Shown: positions 1 to 8,146, counted from the stretch's first letter. The stretch: 64,000 nucleotides of DNA from DASXUC01 sp036004445 (GCA_036004445.1 DASYRL010000022.1:1-64000), one strand, 5' to 3'. Numbers and translations: made by a program. Notes: generated by a model not told the origin, from the sequence alone.

Positions 1-246
1 GTCGGAGGCGGCCAGCAGGCTGCCGGTGTGCGACTGCGTCGCACGCACGCCCGCGGCGGACCGCCCGCTCTTGACCGCGATGATGGGCTTGGTGCGCCCG
101 ACCCGCCGCGCGATGCGCGAAAACTTGCGCGGGTTGCCGAATGACAGGAGCGCCGCTTCATCGGCGGGGGTCAGGGATCGGATGGAGACCGTGGATCCGT
201 CTCGCAGCACCGCGTTGGTGCGGCCGGCCCGCAGCACCGTCGCCAT
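1..246 (-). CDS. GNAT/acyl-CoA synthetase (ADP-forming) family protein, partial and internally deleted
   Basis: The 82 visible codons start with ATG at 246 and run off the left edge. Residues 1-36 look like the beginning of a GNAT acetyltransferase domain (VLRDGSTVSIR then LTPADEAALLSF). Residue 37 onward matches the central CoA-ligase part of the same two-domain family (FGNPRKFSRIARR, IIAVKSGRSAAG, SHTGSLLAASD). In known GNAT plus CoA-ligase fusions these segments lie several hundred residues apart, so most of the GNAT and CoA-binding domains seem to be missing in frame. This may be a real deletion or an assembly join. The protein as read would lack acetyltransferase activity. It lies 9 bases upstream of the CBS-ACT gene's stop. 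Confidence 0.6.
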   Translation of the reverse strand, partial: MATVLRAGRTNAVLRDGSTVSIRSLTPADEAALLSFGNPRKFSRIARRVGRTKPIIAVKSGRSAAGVRATQSHTGSLLAASD

Positions 247-255
247 CGCAGCCGC

Positions 256-930
256 TCAGCTCACGGCGGAGTCCCGCACCTCGGCGGGCTCAGACGGCAG
301 CGGAGCCAGATTGATGACGTTGATGCCGCGCTCGATCAGCGTCTGCACGACGTGCAGCGGGTACGGCGTATCGACCCGGATGACCAATTGCGTTCCCCCG
401 TCCACCGGGTAGGCGGCCAGACTGCGGATGCGCACGTCACAATCCCGGACCGCATGGACCACGTCGTCCAGCGCCCCGATCCGGTCGGGCAGTTCGATGG
501 TGAGCCGGGCGCCGCCGCTGCGGAGGCCCATCAGGTCGATGAACGCGTCGAACAGGTCCGACTCCGTAATGATACCCACGAGCTGGCCGTGCTCCACGAC
601 GGGGAGCCCACCAATCTTGTACCGCCGCATCAGCACCGCGGCGTGCTCGATCGTGGCGGTGGGGACGACCGTGATCAGCTCGCGGCTCATGATCTGGCCG
701 ACCTGCTCGTGCATCAGCAGCTGCGGGATCTCCCACGCGGACAGCGACGTCGCGTGGGACGGCGAGGCCCGCATCACGTCGGTCCAGGTGACGATGCCCA
801 CCAACCGGCCCCGCTGGAGCACGGGCAGGCGGCGGATCCGGCGCGACTGCATCAGCGCCAGCGCGTCGTGGACCGACGTCTTGGGGTCAACCGTCAGCAC
901 GGGCGAGACCATGCGGTCTTTGATCAGCAT
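256..930 (-). CDS. CBS-pair plus ACT domain protein (AcuB-like)
   Basis: A 224-residue soluble protein with two CBS repeats (about residues 1-60 and 75-130; VGIVTWTDVMRA and VGIITESDLFDAF mark the repeat ends) followed by an ACT-type domain (about 140-215, beginning LTIELPDRIGALDDVV). CBS pairs bind adenine nucleotides and ACT domains bind small ligands, so a ligand-sensing regulatory role is likely; AcuB proteins have this architecture, but the target is unknown. The ATG at 930 is chosen because it is preceded by a good Shine-Dalgarno (AAGAGGGA); the longer open frame upstream has no such signal and no domain. Confidence 0.85.
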   Translation of the reverse strand: MLIKDRMVSPVLTVDPKTSVHDALALMQSRRIRRLPVLQRGRLVGIVTWTDVMRASPSHATSLSAWEIPQLLMHEQVGQIMSRELITVVPTATIEHAAVLMRRYKIGGLPVVEHGQLVGIITESDLFDAFIDLMGLRSGGARLTIELPDRIGALDDVVHAVRDCDVRIRSLAAYPVDGGTQLVIRVDTPYPLHVVQTLIERGINVINLAPLPSEPAEVRDSAVS

Positions 931-979
931 CGTCGTTCCCTCTTGTCTCCCACGATAGCGGATGGGACCGGCTCGACCT

Positions 980-997
980 ATCGGGCTGCAGCCCGAT
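980..997. terminator. 18-bp perfect palindrome, possible terminator stem
   Basis: ATCGGGCTGCAGCCCGAT is its own reverse complement. It lies just downstream of the DUF2892/DUF4342 gene (minus strand, ends 1010) and upstream of the CBS-ACT gene. On the minus strand it could fold into a GC-rich stem, but no T-tract follows, so it could equally be a protein-binding site. Confidence 0.35.
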
Positions 998-1009
998 TTG
1001 GCCGCCAGG

Positions 1010-1477
1010 CTAGTGTCTGACGGTAAGTTTGGAATACCCGGAGACCTCGGCCCGGGCGCGAATGAACTCCAGCAGCGGCGCCTCCAGCGCGCCGGCACGA
1101 GTGACGGTAAGCGGCAGATCGATCAGCGTCCAGTCTCCCTGCCGGATGGTCAGCCGGTCGGTCCTTCCATCCTCGATCAGCTGTTTGACCGCATCCGCCA
1201 GCCCGTCCGGGGTGAGCGCCGAAGGGTTCAGGGTTTCGGCCGGCAGGACCACCGATCGGCTGACTGAGCGTCCCCGCTGCAGCCGTGAACGCGCCGTACT
1301 GATGCCCAGGAGACGGTAGATTAGGCACTTTCCCGTCACGCCGTTGAGCAGCGCGCTGACCGCCACCACCATCAGCAGGGCCCCCCAGGCGTTGGATGCG
1401 ACGAACGCCGCATACACCAGTGCGGTGCCCAAGATCAGCCTGATCATCCGGTCGGTGGATCCGAGGTTGATGTCCAT
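1010..1477 (-). CDS. Small membrane protein: DUF2892 (YgaP-like) fused to DUF4342-like domain
   Basis: 155 residues from an ATG with a strong upstream GAGGAGAT. The N-terminal half has two membrane helices and the DUF2892 signature (NLGSTDRMIRLILG, then NGVTGKCLIYRLLGI). The C-terminal half (about residues 85-155: ADAVKQLIEDGRTDRLTI, GDWTLIDLPLTV) resembles DUF4342, normally a separate small protein. DUF2892 domains are found next to rhodanese or redox proteins; here the next gene upstream is OsmC, which suggests a stress or sulfur-related role by context only. The longer open frame to 1996 is a shadow of the OsmC gene. Confidence 0.75.
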   Translation of the reverse strand: MDINLGSTDRMIRLILGTALVYAAFVASNAWGALLMVVAVSALLNGVTGKCLIYRLLGISTARSRLQRGRSVSRSVVLPAETLNPSALTPDGLADAVKQLIEDGRTDRLTIRQGDWTLIDLPLTVTRAGALEAPLLEFIRARAEVSGYSKLTVRH

Positions 1478-1494
1478 GTCGTATCTCCTCTGCG

Positions 1495-1950
1495 TTATGC
1501 TGACACTGCGATCGGGGCGAGCTTGTCCTCCACCGGCGCCTGTTCTGTCACCACAATTTCGTATGAGATTGCGGCGGTGGACCGCAGCATTGCCGAGACC
1601 GAGCAGTATTTGTCCTGGGAGAGCGCGACCGCGCGCGCAAGCTGCGCCTCGGTCAGTCCTCTTCCCCAGGCCCCATACACCAGGTGGATCCGCGTGAGGA
1701 CCTTCGGGTGCTCGGTGGCCCGCTCGGCCACGGCCGAGATGATCAGGCCGTCGAGGGGGGCCCGCATCTTCCGCAGGATCCCCGCGACGTCCATCCCGGT
1801 GCACCCCAGCAGCGCCATCAGCACCGTCTCCATCGGCGTGGGGCCGATGCCCCGGCCGGCATGGTCCGACCGCGTGTCCATCACGAGCCGGCCGCCGTCG
1901 GACTCCGCGTTGAACTGCATCGGGGCGATCCACCGGGCCTGTGCGATCAT
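1495..1950 (-). CDS. OsmC/Ohr family peroxiredoxin-like protein
   Basis: 151 residues from an ATG preceded by GAGGAGGG. The two redox cysteines of the OsmC fold are visible: one in LLGCTGMD (about residue 50) and one in KYCSVSAML (about residue 116). The family reduces organic hydroperoxides with thiol donors in the cytoplasm. The spacing and the GPTPMETVLMALLGC motif fit general OsmC rather than Ohr. It probably forms an operon with the downstream DUF2892 gene, 17 bases away. Confidence 0.88.
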   Translation of the reverse strand: MIAQARWIAPMQFNAESDGGRLVMDTRSDHAGRGIGPTPMETVLMALLGCTGMDVAGILRKMRAPLDGLIISAVAERATEHPKVLTRIHLVYGAWGRGLTEAQLARAVALSQDKYCSVSAMLRSTAAISYEIVVTEQAPVEDKLAPIAVSA

Positions 1951-2020
1951 CGGTGCCCTCCTCACCCGCCCTCTCCGAGGGCCGGGTTGAGTCCACTGTA
2001 CGAAGCGAGCAACCGGGCCA

Positions 2021-3919
2021 CTATCCGCTGCTGGTCGGATTTGGGCTCGGGTCTGCGATGGATGGGCGCCATCCCAGCAGGCGCAGGCCGTTCAGCACGA
2101 CGATGACGGTGCTCCCTTCGTGGCCCACGACGCCGAATGCGAGCCGCAGCCCGAGCCCCAGCGCTACGCCGATCAAGGCGGCGATGACCAGCGAGGCAAA
2201 CACCAGACTCTGGATCATGACCGCGCGCGAGCGCCGGCTGAGCGCGATCGCCGCGGGCAGGCGGCGGAGGTCATCACCCATCAGCACCACGTCGGCGGTC
2301 TCCATGGCCGCGTCGGTACCGGCGCCGCCCATGGCAATCCCGACGTCGGCGGTCGCCAGCGCCGGCGCGTCGTTGACGCCGTCGCCGACCATCACCACGA
2401 TTCCGTCATCACGGTAGTCTCCGACGGCCGCGGCCTTCTCGTCGGGCAGCAGACCGGCACGGACCTCGTCGATCCCCAGCTGCGCCGCGACGCTGCGGGC
2501 GACGTCGGTATGGTCACCGGTAAGCAGCACGATTCGCCGGATGCCCATATCGCGCAGCATCCGGACGGTCTGCGCGGCCTGGGGACGCAGGGTATCGGCG
2601 ACAGCCAGGATCCCCAGCAGGGCTTGGTCCGCGACGACGATCGGGGTCTTGCCTTCGTGCCGGAGCAGTGCGAGTCGCGCGCGCACGCCGTGGGACAGCA
2701 CGACGCCTTCCTGCCGGATGAACTCCTCCGATCCCGCCCGAACGCGCCGGCCGTCGACGCGCGCGCGGATTCCGCGCCCCGTGATCGCTTCGAAGCCGTC
2801 GGGCACTCCGACGGCGACGCCCCGCGTCCGGCATTCCCGCACGACGGCATCGGCCAGCGCGTGCTCCGAACGGCTTTCCAGCGTCCCTGCCAGCGCGAGC
2901 AGCGTGTCCTCGGCCACGCCCTCCGCGGGAAGCATGTCGGTCACCGCCGGTCGGCCGACCGTCAGCGTCCCGGTTTTGTCGAACACCACCGTACGGGCAA
3001 GTGCCAGCTGTTCCATGTGCGCGCCGCCTTTGATCAACACTCCGGCCCGCGCCGCCGCGGCGATCGCCGACAGCACCGCAGCGGGGGTCGCGATGACGAC
3101 GGCGCACGGGGATGCCACGACCAGGAGGGTGATGGCGCGGTAGAGCGCCGTCTGCGCCGGGGCACCGGCCAGCAGGAAGGCATCGTAGGTGGCCACCGCC
3201 CCGGCGATGACCACGAGCGCGTAGACTGCTCCGACGCGGTCGATCAGGCGCTGCGTGGGTGAGCGGGCCGACTGCGCGTGCTCCACCATCGCGATGATCC
3301 TGGCGAGCGTACTGTCGTGCGGATCGCGGGTGACGTCGATCTCCAGGCTGCCCCGCTGATTGATCGTGCCGGCCAAGACCTTCGAGCCGGGACCGACGTC
3401 AACGGGAATGGACTCCCCGGTGATCGGCGACTGGTCGACGCTGGAGGCTCCGGCGCGGACGACGCCGTCGGCGGCCAGCCGTTCGGCCGGCTTCACGATC
3501 ATCGTATCGCCGATCCGCAGCGACTCCACGGGCAGGACGGCGTCCGTGCCATCCCGGCGAACCAGCGCTTCGGCCGGGCGGAGTTCCATCAGCGCGCGGA
3601 TCGCCCTCCGCGTCCGTCCCATCGCGTAGAATTCCAGCGCGTTGCTCGTGGAAAACAGGAAGAGCAGGATCCCGCCCTCGGCCCACTCGCCAAGCACCGC
3701 GGCGCCGCCCGCGGCGATCAGCATCAAGAGATTGACGTCGACGCGGAACGCGCGCAGCGCCGCCACTGCGGTGATCGCGCTCCCCGTCCCTCCGGCGACA
3801 TAGGCCAGCACGTACAGCGGTAGCGCCGCGGCCGCCCCGGCGGTGCGCTCCAGACTCACTCCCCCAATGAGGAACAGCGTGCAGAGGATGGGTTGCAGAC
3901 CCGGCAGGACTCGACGCAA
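2021..3919 (-). CDS. P1B-type heavy-metal ATPase, P1B-4-like (Co/Fe/Zn efflux)
   Basis: 632 residues with the P-type ATPase motifs in order: TGES in the actuator domain, the membrane metal motif SPC (ASPCAVVIATPAAV) instead of CPC, phosphorylation site DKTGTLT, and GDGVNDAPAL. The last membrane helix has HEGST, close to the HEGGT signature of P1B-4 pumps that move cobalt or iron out of the cell. There is no N-terminal metal-binding domain, as usual for this subgroup. The nucleotide-binding SEHP motif reads SEHA, so the conserved proline is lost. The only in-frame start near the first helix is TTG at 3919, so the N-terminus is uncertain. Confidence 0.85.
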   Translation of the reverse strand: MRRVLPGLQPILCTLFLIGGVSLERTAGAAAALPLYVLAYVAGGTGSAITAVAALRAFRVDVNLLMLIAAGGAAVLGEWAEGGILLFLFSTSNALEFYAMGRTRRAIRALMELRPAEALVRRDGTDAVLPVESLRIGDTMIVKPAERLAADGVVRAGASSVDQSPITGESIPVDVGPGSKVLAGTINQRGSLEIDVTRDPHDSTLARIIAMVEHAQSARSPTQRLIDRVGAVYALVVIAGAVATYDAFLLAGAPAQTALYRAITLLVVASPCAVVIATPAAVLSAIAAAARAGVLIKGGAHMEQLALARTVVFDKTGTLTVGRPAVTDMLPAEGVAEDTLLALAGTLESRSEHALADAVVRECRTRGVAVGVPDGFEAITGRGIRARVDGRRVRAGSEEFIRQEGVVLSHGVRARLALLRHEGKTPIVVADQALLGILAVADTLRPQAAQTVRMLRDMGIRRIVLLTGDHTDVARSVAAQLGIDEVRAGLLPDEKAAAVGDYRDDGIVVMVGDGVNDAPALATADVGIAMGGAGTDAAMETADVVLMGDDLRRLPAAIALSRRSRAVMIQSLVFASLVIAALIGVALGLGLRLAFGVVGHEGSTVIVVLNGLRLLGWRPSIADPSPNPTSSG

Positions 3920-4258
3920 GGGGGATGCGTCGGTCAGATCGCGGGGCGCGGACGCAGGGGGCGTCGCCTGGATTCGTTCACCGAGCCGTGTGGCCGCGGG
4001 CGTTCCTCCCTCACGTCGAGGCCTGATGTGCGTCGACGCAGAAGGAGCGCCACGCCCAGGGCGGTTCGCCGTCTTCAGCCGTTGCCGGTGCCTGGTCTTC
4101 CTTCGCTCTTTGGAGAAACTCCAAAGTGCGACTGGTGACGCTCGGCCTTCTCGGCTGCGGCGTGTGACTCGGCTGCGTTGCCTGGTCGCCCGCGCTCCCT
4201 GTGACCCACAGTAGACATCCGCCGCGCGAGGTGCATCGGGCGGAGGTCGGATTTTGGC
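3920..4258. other. Long intergenic region between metal ATPase and deoC
   Basis: About 340 bases without a credible gene; open frames here have no ribosome site or recognisable protein. It holds the promoter side of the metal ATPase and one clear inverted repeat (see 4108-4126). No RNA gene was recognised. Confidence 0.5.
4108..4126. promoter_or_regulatory. Inverted repeat, candidate operator upstream of metal ATPase
   Basis: CTTTGGAGAAACTCCAAAG is a perfect 8-bp inverted repeat with a 3-base centre, about 190 bases upstream of the ATPase start. The size fits a dimeric regulator site, for example a metal-responsive repressor. No such regulator gene lies nearby, so the link is inference. Confidence 0.4.
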
Positions 4259-5038
4259 TTACGCGGCCATCCGAAACGCCTCGTGCAGGATGGCATCGGT
4301 CGCGCTCGTGCCGATGACATCGGCGCCCGCGCGGACCATCGCCACCGCCTCGGCATAGGTATGGATCCCCCCGGCGGCTTTGATCCGAACGCGTGGCTCG
4401 GTGGCCCGCCGCATCAGCGCGACGTCCTCGACCGCGGCGCCCGTCGGCCCAAAGCCGGTGCTCGTCTTCACGTACGCCGCGCCGGCCTTGCTGGCGAGGT
4501 GGCAGGCGAGCGCCTTCTCTTCATCGGTCAGGTATGCGGTTTCCAGGATGACTTTGACCGGACGGCCGTCCGCCGCGGCGACGACCGACCGGATCTCCAG
4601 AAGCACGTCGGAGATCTGCCGCTGCCTCAGCGCGCCGAGATTGAGCACCATGTCGATCTCGCTCGCTCCGGCGCCCACGGCCTGGCGCGTCTCCAACACT
4701 TTCGTCTCAGTGGTCTGCGACCCATGCGGAAACCCCACCACGCTGACCAGCAGCACGTGCGAGCGCGCCAGCAGGCGGGCGGCGGCTTTCACGTGGCAGG
4801 GTTTCACCACCAGCGCGCGGACGCCCCAGCGCTCGGCCGTACGCACAGCGGCGAGCAGGTCATCGTACGTCGCCTGGGGCGTCAGGACGGCGTGCTCGAT
4901 CCGGCCGGCGAGTTCCGCGACCGGGGCGGCCGGGATGTCGAAGGCCGGATGTTCCGCCTCGAACACCTCGCGATCCCGGTCCATCTGCTCGTTGTAGTCG
5001 CGCATCTTCACCTGCGCCTCCATCTCGGCCAGCGACAT
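4259..5038 (-). CDS. deoC: Deoxyribose-phosphate aldolase
   Basis: 259 residues. It cleaves 2-deoxyribose 5-phosphate to acetaldehyde and glyceraldehyde 3-phosphate in deoxynucleoside catabolism. The TIM-barrel signatures are present: VVGFPHGSQTTETK, EIDMVLNLG, the KVILETAYL strand, and VKTSTGFG with the Schiff-base lysine. It has an N-terminal extension of about 45 residues beyond the usual start (the family's DHTLL segment reads IEHAVLTPQAT). The start at 5038 is supported by GGGGGAAC upstream. It follows the frameshifted uspA by 11 bases, probably in one transcript. Confidence 0.92.
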   Translation of the reverse strand: MSLAEMEAQVKMRDYNEQMDRDREVFEAEHPAFDIPAAPVAELAGRIEHAVLTPQATYDDLLAAVRTAERWGVRALVVKPCHVKAAARLLARSHVLLVSVVGFPHGSQTTETKVLETRQAVGAGASEIDMVLNLGALRQRQISDVLLEIRSVVAAADGRPVKVILETAYLTDEEKALACHLASKAGAAYVKTSTGFGPTGAAVEDVALMRRATEPRVRIKAAGGIHTYAEAVAMVRAGADVIGTSATDAILHEAFRMAA

Positions 5039-5049
5039 GAATGTTCCCC

Positions 5050-5525
5050 CTACGTGGCGGTCGCTGCGTGCACCGGCGCGGGCTGCACCGGAAGGACGAT
5101 CGCCCGCATCGGGACGATCAACACGGGGAAGGCCGCGTGGCGCAGCACTCTTCGGCGACGCTGCCGAGGATCGTCCGCATGACGCCGGTCCGGGCGTGCG
5201 TCCCCATGACGATCGCTTCGGCGCCGAACCGCTGCGCCGCCTCGAGGATCGCCCGGCTGACCACGTGCCCCTCGACGACCTCCGTGCGAACCCACATCCC
5301 GGCCGGATCCTCCCCGCGAAAGAGGCGGATGAGGCCGTGCTCCAGCGCGTCGACGTACTGGTCGATGGCCATGCCCGACTCCGCCAGCGTCTGCAGCAGC
5401 ACGTCCGGATCGTACACGTGCACCGCAACGAGCTCCGCATGCATCGCCCGGGCCAGTTCGGCCGCCCGGATGGCAGTAAGTTCTGAGGCCTCCGACAGGT
5501 CAACGGCCACCAGAATGCGCTTCAT
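5050..5525 (-). pseudogene. Universal stress protein (UspA), frameshifted
   Basis: Starts well (ATG at 5525 after GGAGGTGA; MKRILVAVDLSEASELTAI) and carries the nucleotide-binding loop GTHARTGVMRTILGSVAEE. Around 5142 the frame breaks: the direct reading ends in CCATRPSPC and a stop, while the next frame continues with the expected Usp C-terminus (VLRHAAFPVLIVPMRA). One missing base, most simply a G in the GAAGAG/GTGCTG stretch, explains it. It may be a real pseudogene or a consensus error; full-length Usp would be about 158 residues. A second Usp is encoded divergently. Confidence 0.75.
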
Positions 5526-5646
5526 GGTCGTCACCTCCAGTTGCACGTCCCCTTCCATAATCCGCGGCAAGGACTCGTGCCGGCATCGGGCGGGGAGCCG
5601 ATTCGCCTTGCCCTTTCGGACGGATGCCACCTGCGGTACCAGGCCC

Positions 5647-5652
5647 TATACT
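5647..5652 (+). promoter_or_regulatory. -10 element positioned for a leaderless transcript
   Basis: TATACT ends 6 bases before the ATG of the Usp gene at 5659, so transcription would begin at or next to the A of the start codon. There is no Shine-Dalgarno before this ATG, which agrees. No clear -35 box was found at 17 bases. Confidence 0.55.
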
Positions 5653-5658
5653 CGAACC

Positions 5659-6138
5659 ATGAGGAAGAAAGGCGCGGGAGCCGGGGGAATTGCCGTACGG
5701 CGAATCCTCGTTCCGACCGATTTCTCGCGCGATGCGGATCTGGCGGTGCGATGGGCGGTCCGGCTGGGCACGGCCCTGAAGGCCGAGGTGACCGTACTGT
5801 TCGTACTGGACCTGTCGCTGGGCGCGGTTGCCGGGCTTCCTCCGGAGATGGCCAGCATGTACGCGACCGGCGACCTGCTGGCTCAAGTGCGGCGAGAAGC
5901 GGTGGATGAGATGGCCGTTCTGGGCCGCCGCTATCCCCGGGTCAAGACGCTGATCCGCGAGGGATCGCCGCGGCCGACGATCCTGCGGACAGCCAACCGC
6001 CTGCGGGCGGATCTGATCGTGATCGGCACGCACGGCCGCACGGGCCTCGCGCATGTCGTCTTCGGCAGCGTAGCCGAGCATGTCGTCCGGTACGCCCGGA
6101 TGCCGGTATTGACCGTGAGAAAGACACGACGATCCTGA
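5659..6138 (+). CDS. Universal stress protein (UspA family)
   Basis: 159 residues. The family fold begins at RRILVPTDFS (about residue 14) and ends with the ATP-binding loop GTHGRTGLAHVVFGSVAEHVV followed by MPVLTV. The G-x2-G-x9-G-S pattern marks an ATP-binding Usp. It acts in the cytoplasm in stress adaptation; no specific partner is known. It is divergent from the frameshifted usp and probably translated from a leaderless message. A small zinc-ribbon gene follows after 13 bases. Confidence 0.88.
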   Translation: MRKKGAGAGGIAVRRILVPTDFSRDADLAVRWAVRLGTALKAEVTVLFVLDLSLGAVAGLPPEMASMYATGDLLAQVRREAVDEMAVLGRRYPRVKTLIREGSPRPTILRTANRLRADLIVIGTHGRTGLAHVVFGSVAEHVVRYARMPVLTVRKTRRS

Positions 6139-6151
6139 GGAGGAGGATACG

Positions 6152-6337
6152 ATGATGCCCGTACCAGATTACAAGCCGACCGATACCTGCGCGCAGTGTG
6201 GTCTCCAGCGGCGGACTCGTGAACTGGAGCAGGAAGGCATCATCTTGCGGTTGTGCGACGACTGCTATTGGGGCCGAGAGTTCGCCGAGCCTGCCCCTGA
6301 GCGGAAGAATAACGGAAAGAACGCGCCAGCCGCCTGA
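6152..6337 (+). CDS. Small CxxC-CxxC zinc-ribbon protein
   Basis: 61 residues (or 60 from the second Met). Two cysteine pairs, CAQC near residue 13 and CDDC near residue 36, fit a small zinc ribbon; the tail is basic and disordered-looking. A strong ribosome site (GAGGAGGA) precedes the start. The function is unknown. It is cotranscribed with the upstream usp gene. Confidence 0.7.
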   Translation: MMPVPDYKPTDTCAQCGLQRRTRELEQEGIILRLCDDCYWGREFAEPAPERKNNGKNAPAA

Positions 6338-6393
6338 CCAACAGATCAGACGGCCGACGTTGTTTCACCCACTGGCGACAGGATTTCTCGCCT

Positions 6394-6420
6394 TCCCGGT
6401 TCCGCGTTCCCTGTTCCCGT
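6394..6420. repeat. Short tandem repeat tract (TTCCC.G units)
   Basis: Four imperfect copies of a 7-8 base unit containing GTTCCC lie right after the nirK stop. Related tracts occur at 24268, 33606, 34436, 37735 and 51464, always at gene junctions. Confidence 0.7.
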
Positions 6421-6423
6421 AGT

Positions 6424-7464
6424 TCAGTGTTTGCCGGGCATCCCCGGTTTGATCGGCTCGAAGATCCCCGCCGGACCCGATCCATCGACCTTCAACTGAC
6501 CCGCGGCCCCAATGTCGATCCGGAAGATGCTGTGGTCCACGAGCAGATACGTCCCCGGGACGTCGACCTTGAATTCCACGATCGCGGCGCCGCCGGAGGG
6601 CACCAGCGTCGTCTGTACGTTCGTCATCGGGGCGCTTCCCACCGCGCCCTCCGGGTAGACCCGGTCGAAGATTTCGCCGATGACGTGGAACGACGACACC
6701 AGATTCGGCCCGCCGTTGCCGACGAAGATCCGTACGGTCTGCCCGGCACGGGCCACCAGCGCCCCGCTGCCGGTGAGCGCGCCCACCTTTCCATTGAACA
6801 CCACGTAGCCGGGCTGCTCGATCCGTCCCTTGCTCGAATCGTAGGCCTGCAGGCCCTTCTCCCCAAAGGCGCCGCGGGTGTAGAACTCGCCCTGCATGAC
6901 ATAGTACTCCCGGTCCACCGCGCCCAGCCCGGCGGCCGGCTCGACCAGGATGAGTCCGTACATCCCGTTGGCGATGTGGGTCGGGATGTGCGGACTCGCG
7001 CAGTGGTAGACGTACAAACCCGGATTCAGCGCCTTGAAGCGGAACGCGGTCTCCTGGCCCGGGGCGGTCTGGGTGAGCGTGGCGCCGCCGCCGGGACCGT
7101 TCACCGCGTGGAAGTCAATCGAGTGGATCTGCTTGCTGGTCGTGCTGTTCCGCAGCCGGAATTCCACATCATCACCAACGCGGACCCTGATCATCGGCCC
7201 CGGCACGGTCCCGTTGAACGTCCAGAACACGTACTCGACGCCGTCCGCGAGCGTGCCCCGCACTTCCGTGGTTTCGAGGGTGACAAGCACCTTGCCCGGT
7301 CCGCGGCGCACCGGAGCGGGAACCGCCGGAGGCGCGGCCAGCCTGGCTGTCGTCACCCCGGGCGCCCCCGCGACCGCCGGCCAACCGCCGGGAAATGTGA
7401 TGACCAGCAGTCCCACGGCCACTGCCACGCGTACCCACACCGTGCGCCGCATCAATCCTTTCAT
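6424..7464 (-). CDS. nirK: Copper-containing nitrite reductase
   Basis: 346 residues, reduces nitrite to nitric oxide in the periplasm or outside the membrane. A signal peptide covers about residues 1-33. Two cupredoxin domains follow. Type 1 copper ligands: His114, Cys155, His163, Met168. Type 2 ligands: His119, His154 and His311; the catalytic pair Asp117 and His260 is also present. The Cys-to-His spacing is one residue shorter than in classical NirK (CASPHIPTH). The ATG at 7464 is preferred over an upstream GTG because AGGAGGG sits just before it. It follows a blue-copper lipoprotein gene that probably supplies its electrons. Confidence 0.93.
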   Translation of the reverse strand: MKGLMRRTVWVRVAVAVGLLVITFPGGWPAVAGAPGVTTARLAAPPAVPAPVRRGPGKVLVTLETTEVRGTLADGVEYVFWTFNGTVPGPMIRVRVGDDVEFRLRNSTTSKQIHSIDFHAVNGPGGGATLTQTAPGQETAFRFKALNPGLYVYHCASPHIPTHIANGMYGLILVEPAAGLGAVDREYYVMQGEFYTRGAFGEKGLQAYDSSKGRIEQPGYVVFNGKVGALTGSGALVARAGQTVRIFVGNGGPNLVSSFHVIGEIFDRVYPEGAVGSAPMTNVQTTLVPSGGAAIVEFKVDVPGTYLLVDHSIFRIDIGAAGQLKVDGSGPAGIFEPIKPGMPGKH

Positions 7465-7496
7465 CGGCCCGCCCCTCCTCTTCACGGTCGCGATCT

Positions 7497-7865
7497 CTAT
7501 TTGACGACCAGCGTCATCTCCATCCCCGCTTCCTTGTGGCCGGGCACGTCGCAGACGACGTGGTAGGTGCCCGCCGGAAGGTCGAGATCGAGATCGAAGT
7601 CTGTCCCCGGCTTGATCATCGGCGTGCCCTTGCTCAACTCCGGGATCAGCATGGTGTGCTCAACGGCCCCGGTGTTGTTGAAGTGGAACCTCACCGGGCC
7701 CGCCTGCACCTCGACGATCGCGGGCTGGAACTTGAACTCGCTCAAGGTGATCTGCACGTCTTGCCTCTGCGACGCCGACGGCGCGGGCCCCGACGGTGCT
7801 CCTGACTGGCTCCCCTGGCAACCCGCAAGCAGCAGGGCCGCCGCGACTGCGATGACGATCCTCAC
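7497..7865 (-). CDS. Plastocyanin/azurin-like blue-copper lipoprotein
   Basis: 122 residues from a GTG start preceded by GAGGGGG. Signal peptide with lipobox LLLAGC, so it should be anchored outside the membrane. Type 1 copper ligands are the His of VEHTML and the C-x4-H-x4-M loop (CDVPGHKEAGM). Placed 32 bases upstream of nirK in the same direction, it is the likely electron donor to NirK. Confidence 0.9.
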   Translation of the reverse strand: MRIVIAVAAALLLAGCQGSQSGAPSGPAPSASQRQDVQITLSEFKFQPAIVEVQAGPVRFHFNNTGAVEHTMLIPELSKGTPMIKPGTDFDLDLDLPAGTYHVVCDVPGHKEAGMEMTLVVK

Positions 7866-8146
7866 TGTTGAATCCCCCTCGATGTGATTGGCTTAACGTT
7901 TCCAGCGTGATCTGCTCCAGCTCGTGCTCAACCGTTGCGTGCATTCCGGCCAGCGCCGTGCGAACCGAACAGGGCAGCATGCACGGGCAGTCTTCCCACA
8001 ACCACGCACAGTGTGCGTGACGGGACAGCCGCATCGGGAACTGGACAAACAAGGTCCTGTTTATCTCACTCGGAGCCTACGGAAAACGGAAACGCGCCAC
8101 AATCAGACAGACGTCTGAACCTGATGTCGGGTCGAGGCCCGATGCG
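7866..8146. other. Intergenic region upstream of the nirK operon
   Basis: About 280 bases between the tandem Usp gene and the nirK operon. It should hold the nirK promoter. I looked for Fnr/Nnr-type dyads (TTGAT-N4-ATCAA) and saw none; an imperfect AAACA-N6-TGTTT dyad lies at about 8047-8062. No credible gene was seen. Confidence 0.4.

Noticed and set aside
6394..6420. Repeat tracts as CRISPR arrays
   Set aside because: Units are only 7-9 bases without spacers, and no cas genes lie in the window.
8041..8065. Fnr/Nnr-type binding site upstream of the nirK operon
   Set aside because: The AAACA-N6-TGTTT dyad does not match the TTGAT-N4-ATCAA consensus well enough.
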